From Gemmatimonadota bacterium (GTDB lineage Bacteria > Gemmatimonadota > Gemmatimonadetes > Palauibacterales > Palauibacteraceae): a DNA stretch of 41,998 nucleotides. Positions 39,709-41,998 of the stretch are shown one piece after another. Below the pieces are notes generated by a model. The model searched no databases. It saw nothing but the letters and a program-made list of their open reading frames with translations, and was not told the DNA's origin. Made by a program: the position numbers and the translations under genes. Numbering within the stretch: the first letter of the stretch is position 1; every line of letters begins with the position of its first letter. Where the stretch lies: NCBI GenBank assembly GCA_022820995.1, contig JAJEEM010000036.1, positions 1-41,998 on the forward strand. Direction: 5' to 3'.

Positions 39709-41998
39709 TCAGCGCTGCCAGGCCGCCGCGCCGGGGAGCCCGCTGCTCACCATCACTTCGAGCCCAGGCTCCGGGGCGCGCGCATCCGCCGTGCTCCGGG
39801 CGAGTGGGCCGGCAGGCAGATCGCGGAAGATGGCTCGGACCTGCCCCGTCCCCGGGTCGCGCAGGATCGCCATCGGGGGCTCGCTCCCCTCCCGCAGTTC
39901 GACCCGGCCGCCCGGCCCGGTGAGCGCGAGGCTCGCCAGTTCCGACTCCCATTCGGATTCCACGGGAATCGCGAAGGTGAAGCCGGAACGGCCGTCTCCG
40001 TCCCAAACCTCCTGCGGATCGAAGTTGAGCGCGAAAAGCTCGCTTCCATCCGCCCGCTTCCCAGCCAGCCGGTACGCCCCCGGCAACGTGGGAAGAACGG
40101 GGGACGCTTCCACGATGAAGGCGGGATCCAGGTGGGGCGTCCCGTCGGCGCCCACGTGGCCGGAGACGAGGATGACCCTTGCCGGCACGCGGGACGCCTG
40201 AACCTCATGCGGGTCCTGGAGCCGGAAGCGCAGCGCGTTCGAGAAATAGTAGTCGCTCACCCATTTGTTGGGGCAATAGGTCATCAGGTCGTAATCGTAG
40301 GGCGGCACGAGCGACCCGCCGTCACGCGGATCATACCCCCAGACGCCGATCGATCCGTTGTCGTAGGGGTACGTCGGATCCGCGCCGCCTTCGTCCCCCC
40401 TGCACTCCGCGTGGCTCAGGTTCAGGTTGTGCCCGAGTTCGTGAGCCATCACCCCCTCGTCGACCCGCGACATGCTGATCTTTCCGCGGACGGGATTGGA
40501 GTGTGCTCCAAGGTAGGCGAGGCCGAAGGCGCCAGCGGGGTCCGGGATCAGACCCTGCCAGTGCCCGACCCCATCCTCCATCGTCCGCATCCGTTGCATA
40601 TCAGCCAAGAGTTCGTACATGTCGTTCGAGTCCACCGTCACCACTTCGTGCGGAGTGATCCGGAGCTCGCCCACCGGTAGCAGATTGTTCATCTGCCAGA
40701 AGATCGCGTCCTCCGGGTCGGCGTTTGCGACGAGCGCTGCAGCCTCGCGGTCGTTATCCCCAGTCCAGACGAACGGCACGAGCGTCAGATGCAACGGGGG
40801 AACGGCGCTGACATCAACCGCCATCCGCCCTTCCGCGGGGATGCGCTTCGCTACGCCGAGGGCCGCATCGACCGTCCCATCGGGATCGACCTCGACCACC
40901 ATCTCGAGCCCGGGCTGGATCACGTCGGCCGGAATCCCGGCATTCGCCGACAGGTCGAGTTCGCCGACCTGCACTTCGGTCGGGATCGCCGACGAGCCGG
41001 CGGGGATGTCCACAACGTGCGCCTGCACGCCATCGACGAAGAATGTGGCACGCACGGGCGGAATCGTGGCCGTCGTCTCCTGCTCGGACATGACGAATAC
41101 GCGCAGAAGCGCGCTCTTACCGGCGACCAGCGGCACGGGATGCTCACGCGACTGTACCGCCTGCGTCAGGTAGGCTTCGGCGTGTCCTTCCGCTCCGCAC
41201 CCAGGCATGCGCCACTTGTGGACGGTAAAGGTCAGCCAATCGCGGAACTCGGGCGTCTGGGGCCAACAGAGGTCCGTGCCCGCCGCAATCAGTTGATCGA
41301 GCTCCTCGAGCGACGTGAACTGCTCGGGCAGAGGTCCGGACAGATCGGGATTGTTCTGGAGCCACAGGGCCTCGAGCGCGGCGGCGTCGCCGAGTTCCGG
41401 CGGCAGTGGGCCCGAGAGCATGTTGTCGTTCAGCTGGATCGCCCGGAGACTGTCCATGTTGCCCATCGCGGGGGGGATGGGACCGGACATCCGGTTTCCG
41501 CCCATCCAGAGTACCCGGAGGTTCACGAGGTTTCCGATCTCCGGCGGGATGCTGCCCTTGAACTCGTTCCCGTCGATGTCCATCCGCCGCAACTCCGTGA
41601 GAAGGCCGATCTCCGGCGGGACCTCTCCCTCGAGACGGTTGTAATCCAGCCGCAGGACCCGCAGGTGCGGGAAGTACTGGATCTCGGTCGGGACTTCTCC
41701 CGACAGATTGTTGCGGTTCAGGTCGATCGAGATGACCCGTCCCGTCGAATCGTCGACCGCGATGCCGAACCAGTTCTCCAGTGGCGCGTCGCTCCCCCAG
41801 TTGCCCGATTCCGTCCAGCTCTCGCCGCCCATGGCCTCGTACAACTTCATCAGGTCCGACCGCTCCTCGTTGCAGGCGAGGAACTCGCCTTCGCGCGTCG
41901 CAACCGCGCTCAGCCACGCCTGGAATCCCTCGTCGCGCACCGTGCACAGCATCGTGCCGCCGTAGTTGAGCGTCTCCAGGCCCAGTTCCGAGAGGGAG
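39709..41998 (-). CDS. plant-type LRR / metzincin-like secreted metalloprotease, 5' end beyond window
   Basis: The reading frame is open to the right edge (…LGLETLNYGG before the ATG at 41952), so the N-terminus and any signal peptide are missing. The visible 760 residues begin with plant-type leucine-rich repeats (L-x-L-x-x-N-x-L-x-G-x-I/V-P), about six copies between 41307 and 41742, preceded by the usual cap (LYEAMGGESWTESGNWGS). A beta-rich domain leads to the zinc motif HELGHNLNLSH (40411-40443), HExxHxxxxxH as in metzincins but with Asn for the usual Gly, and a Met-turn in YDLMTYC (about 40273-40299). A C-terminal domain of about 90 residues follows and is duplicated downstream. It likely acts outside the cell on proteins or surfaces. 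Confidence 0.85.
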   Translation of the reverse strand, partial: SLSELGLETLNYGGTMLCTVRDEGFQAWLSAVATREGEFLACNEERSDLMKLYEAMGGESWTESGNWGSDAPLENWFGIAVDDSTGRVISIDLNRNNLSGEVPTEIQYFPHLRVLRLDYNRLEGEVPPEIGLLTELRRMDIDGNEFKGSIPPEIGNLVNLRVLWMGGNRMSGPIPPAMGNMDSLRAIQLNDNMLSGPLPPELGDAAALEALWLQNNPDLSGPLPEQFTSLEELDQLIAAGTDLCWPQTPEFRDWLTFTVHKWRMPGCGAEGHAEAYLTQAVQSREHPVPLVAGKSALLRVFVMSEQETTATIPPVRATFFVDGVQAHVVDIPAGSSAIPTEVQVGELDLSANAGIPADVIQPGLEMVVEVDPDGTVDAALGVAKRIPAEGRMAVDVSAVPPLHLTLVPFVWTGDNDREAAALVANADPEDAIFWQMNNLLPVGELRITPHEVVTVDSNDMYELLADMQRMRTMEDGVGHWQGLIPDPAGAFGLAYLGAHSNPVRGKISMSRVDEGVMAHELGHNLNLSHAECRGDEGGADPTYPYDNGSIGVWGYDPRDGGSLVPPYDYDLMTYCPNKWVSDYYFSNALRFRLQDPHEVQASRVPARVILVSGHVGADGTPHLDPAFIVEASPVLPTLPGAYRLAGKRADGSELFALNFDPQEVWDGDGRSGFTFAIPVESEWESELASLALTGPGGRVELREGSEPPMAILRDPGTGQVRAIFRDLPAGPLARSTADARAPEPGLEVMVSSGLPGAAAWQR

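Noticed and set aside
1..41998. CRISPR arrays, tRNA and rRNA genes
   Set aside because: No regularly spaced repeats or recognisable RNA gene sequences were seen in the short intergenic regions.

Overview
The window is a very GC-rich bacterial chromosome segment with little non-coding DNA. It carries about 33 protein genes, some partial or broken, and no rRNA, tRNA or CRISPR that I can see. Secreted S9, M1 and M24 peptidases, amidohydrolases, a CehA/McbA-type hydrolase, PD40/YVTN propellers, Kdo modification (so a diderm envelope) and a YpdA-type reductase together suggest a peptide-scavenging heterotroph. Gemmatimonadota is my best guess. This is inference from gene style; no marker gene is present to prove it.

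Layout. 1-1736: the start of an IS5-like transposase at the left edge, abutting a truncated ABC-2 permease, its ATPase and a small coiled-coil membrane protein. 1834-6292: divergent secreted M1 and S9 peptidases. 6289-11576: a same-strand run of SprT-like protein, YcaQ-type DNA glycosylase, YVTN propeller, diheme cytochrome and L-2-hydroxyglutarate oxidase, most with overlapping stop/start codons. 11747-17777: class II aldolase, YpdA-like reductase, a secreted amidohydrolase lacking one metal ligand, a lower-GC NucS-like nuclease and a secreted M24 peptidase. 17844-23043: CaiB/BaiF CoA-transferase, a second S9 peptidase and an N-acyl-D-amino-acid deacylase. 23161-23876: a Phd/VapC-type toxin-antitoxin pair. 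23963-27501: a lipoprotein PQQ/heme alcohol dehydrogenase, an exported RidA protein and a Kdo hydroxylase. 27511-30179: an accessory-looking block with a small coiled-coil protein, a DUF429-like/HIT fusion and a coupled HNH nuclease. 30186-33345: a frameshifted gamma-glutamyltransferase, thymidine kinase and a membrane protein. 33374-36358: a PLP decarboxylase-like enzyme divergent from a sodium:solute symporter. 36348-41998: Nudix protein, PD40-CehA/McbA hydrolase, a diverged 293-bp duplication remnant and a plant-type LRR/metzincin-like secreted protease cut by the right edge.

How it fits together. Most genes serve extracytoplasmic hydrolysis of peptides, D-amino-acid conjugates and gamma-glutamyl compounds, followed by uptake (SSS symporter) and oxidation (PQQ dehydrogenase, LhgO, cytochrome). 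The best candidate for an undescribed system is the translationally coupled pair at 27925-30179, which joins a predicted RNase H-fold domain, a HIT nucleotide hydrolase/transferase domain and an HNH nuclease. Two other genes (6289-7122 and 26590-27501) have no ATG, GTG or TTG that would keep the conserved N-terminus; both have an in-frame CTG just after or overlapping the preceding stop.
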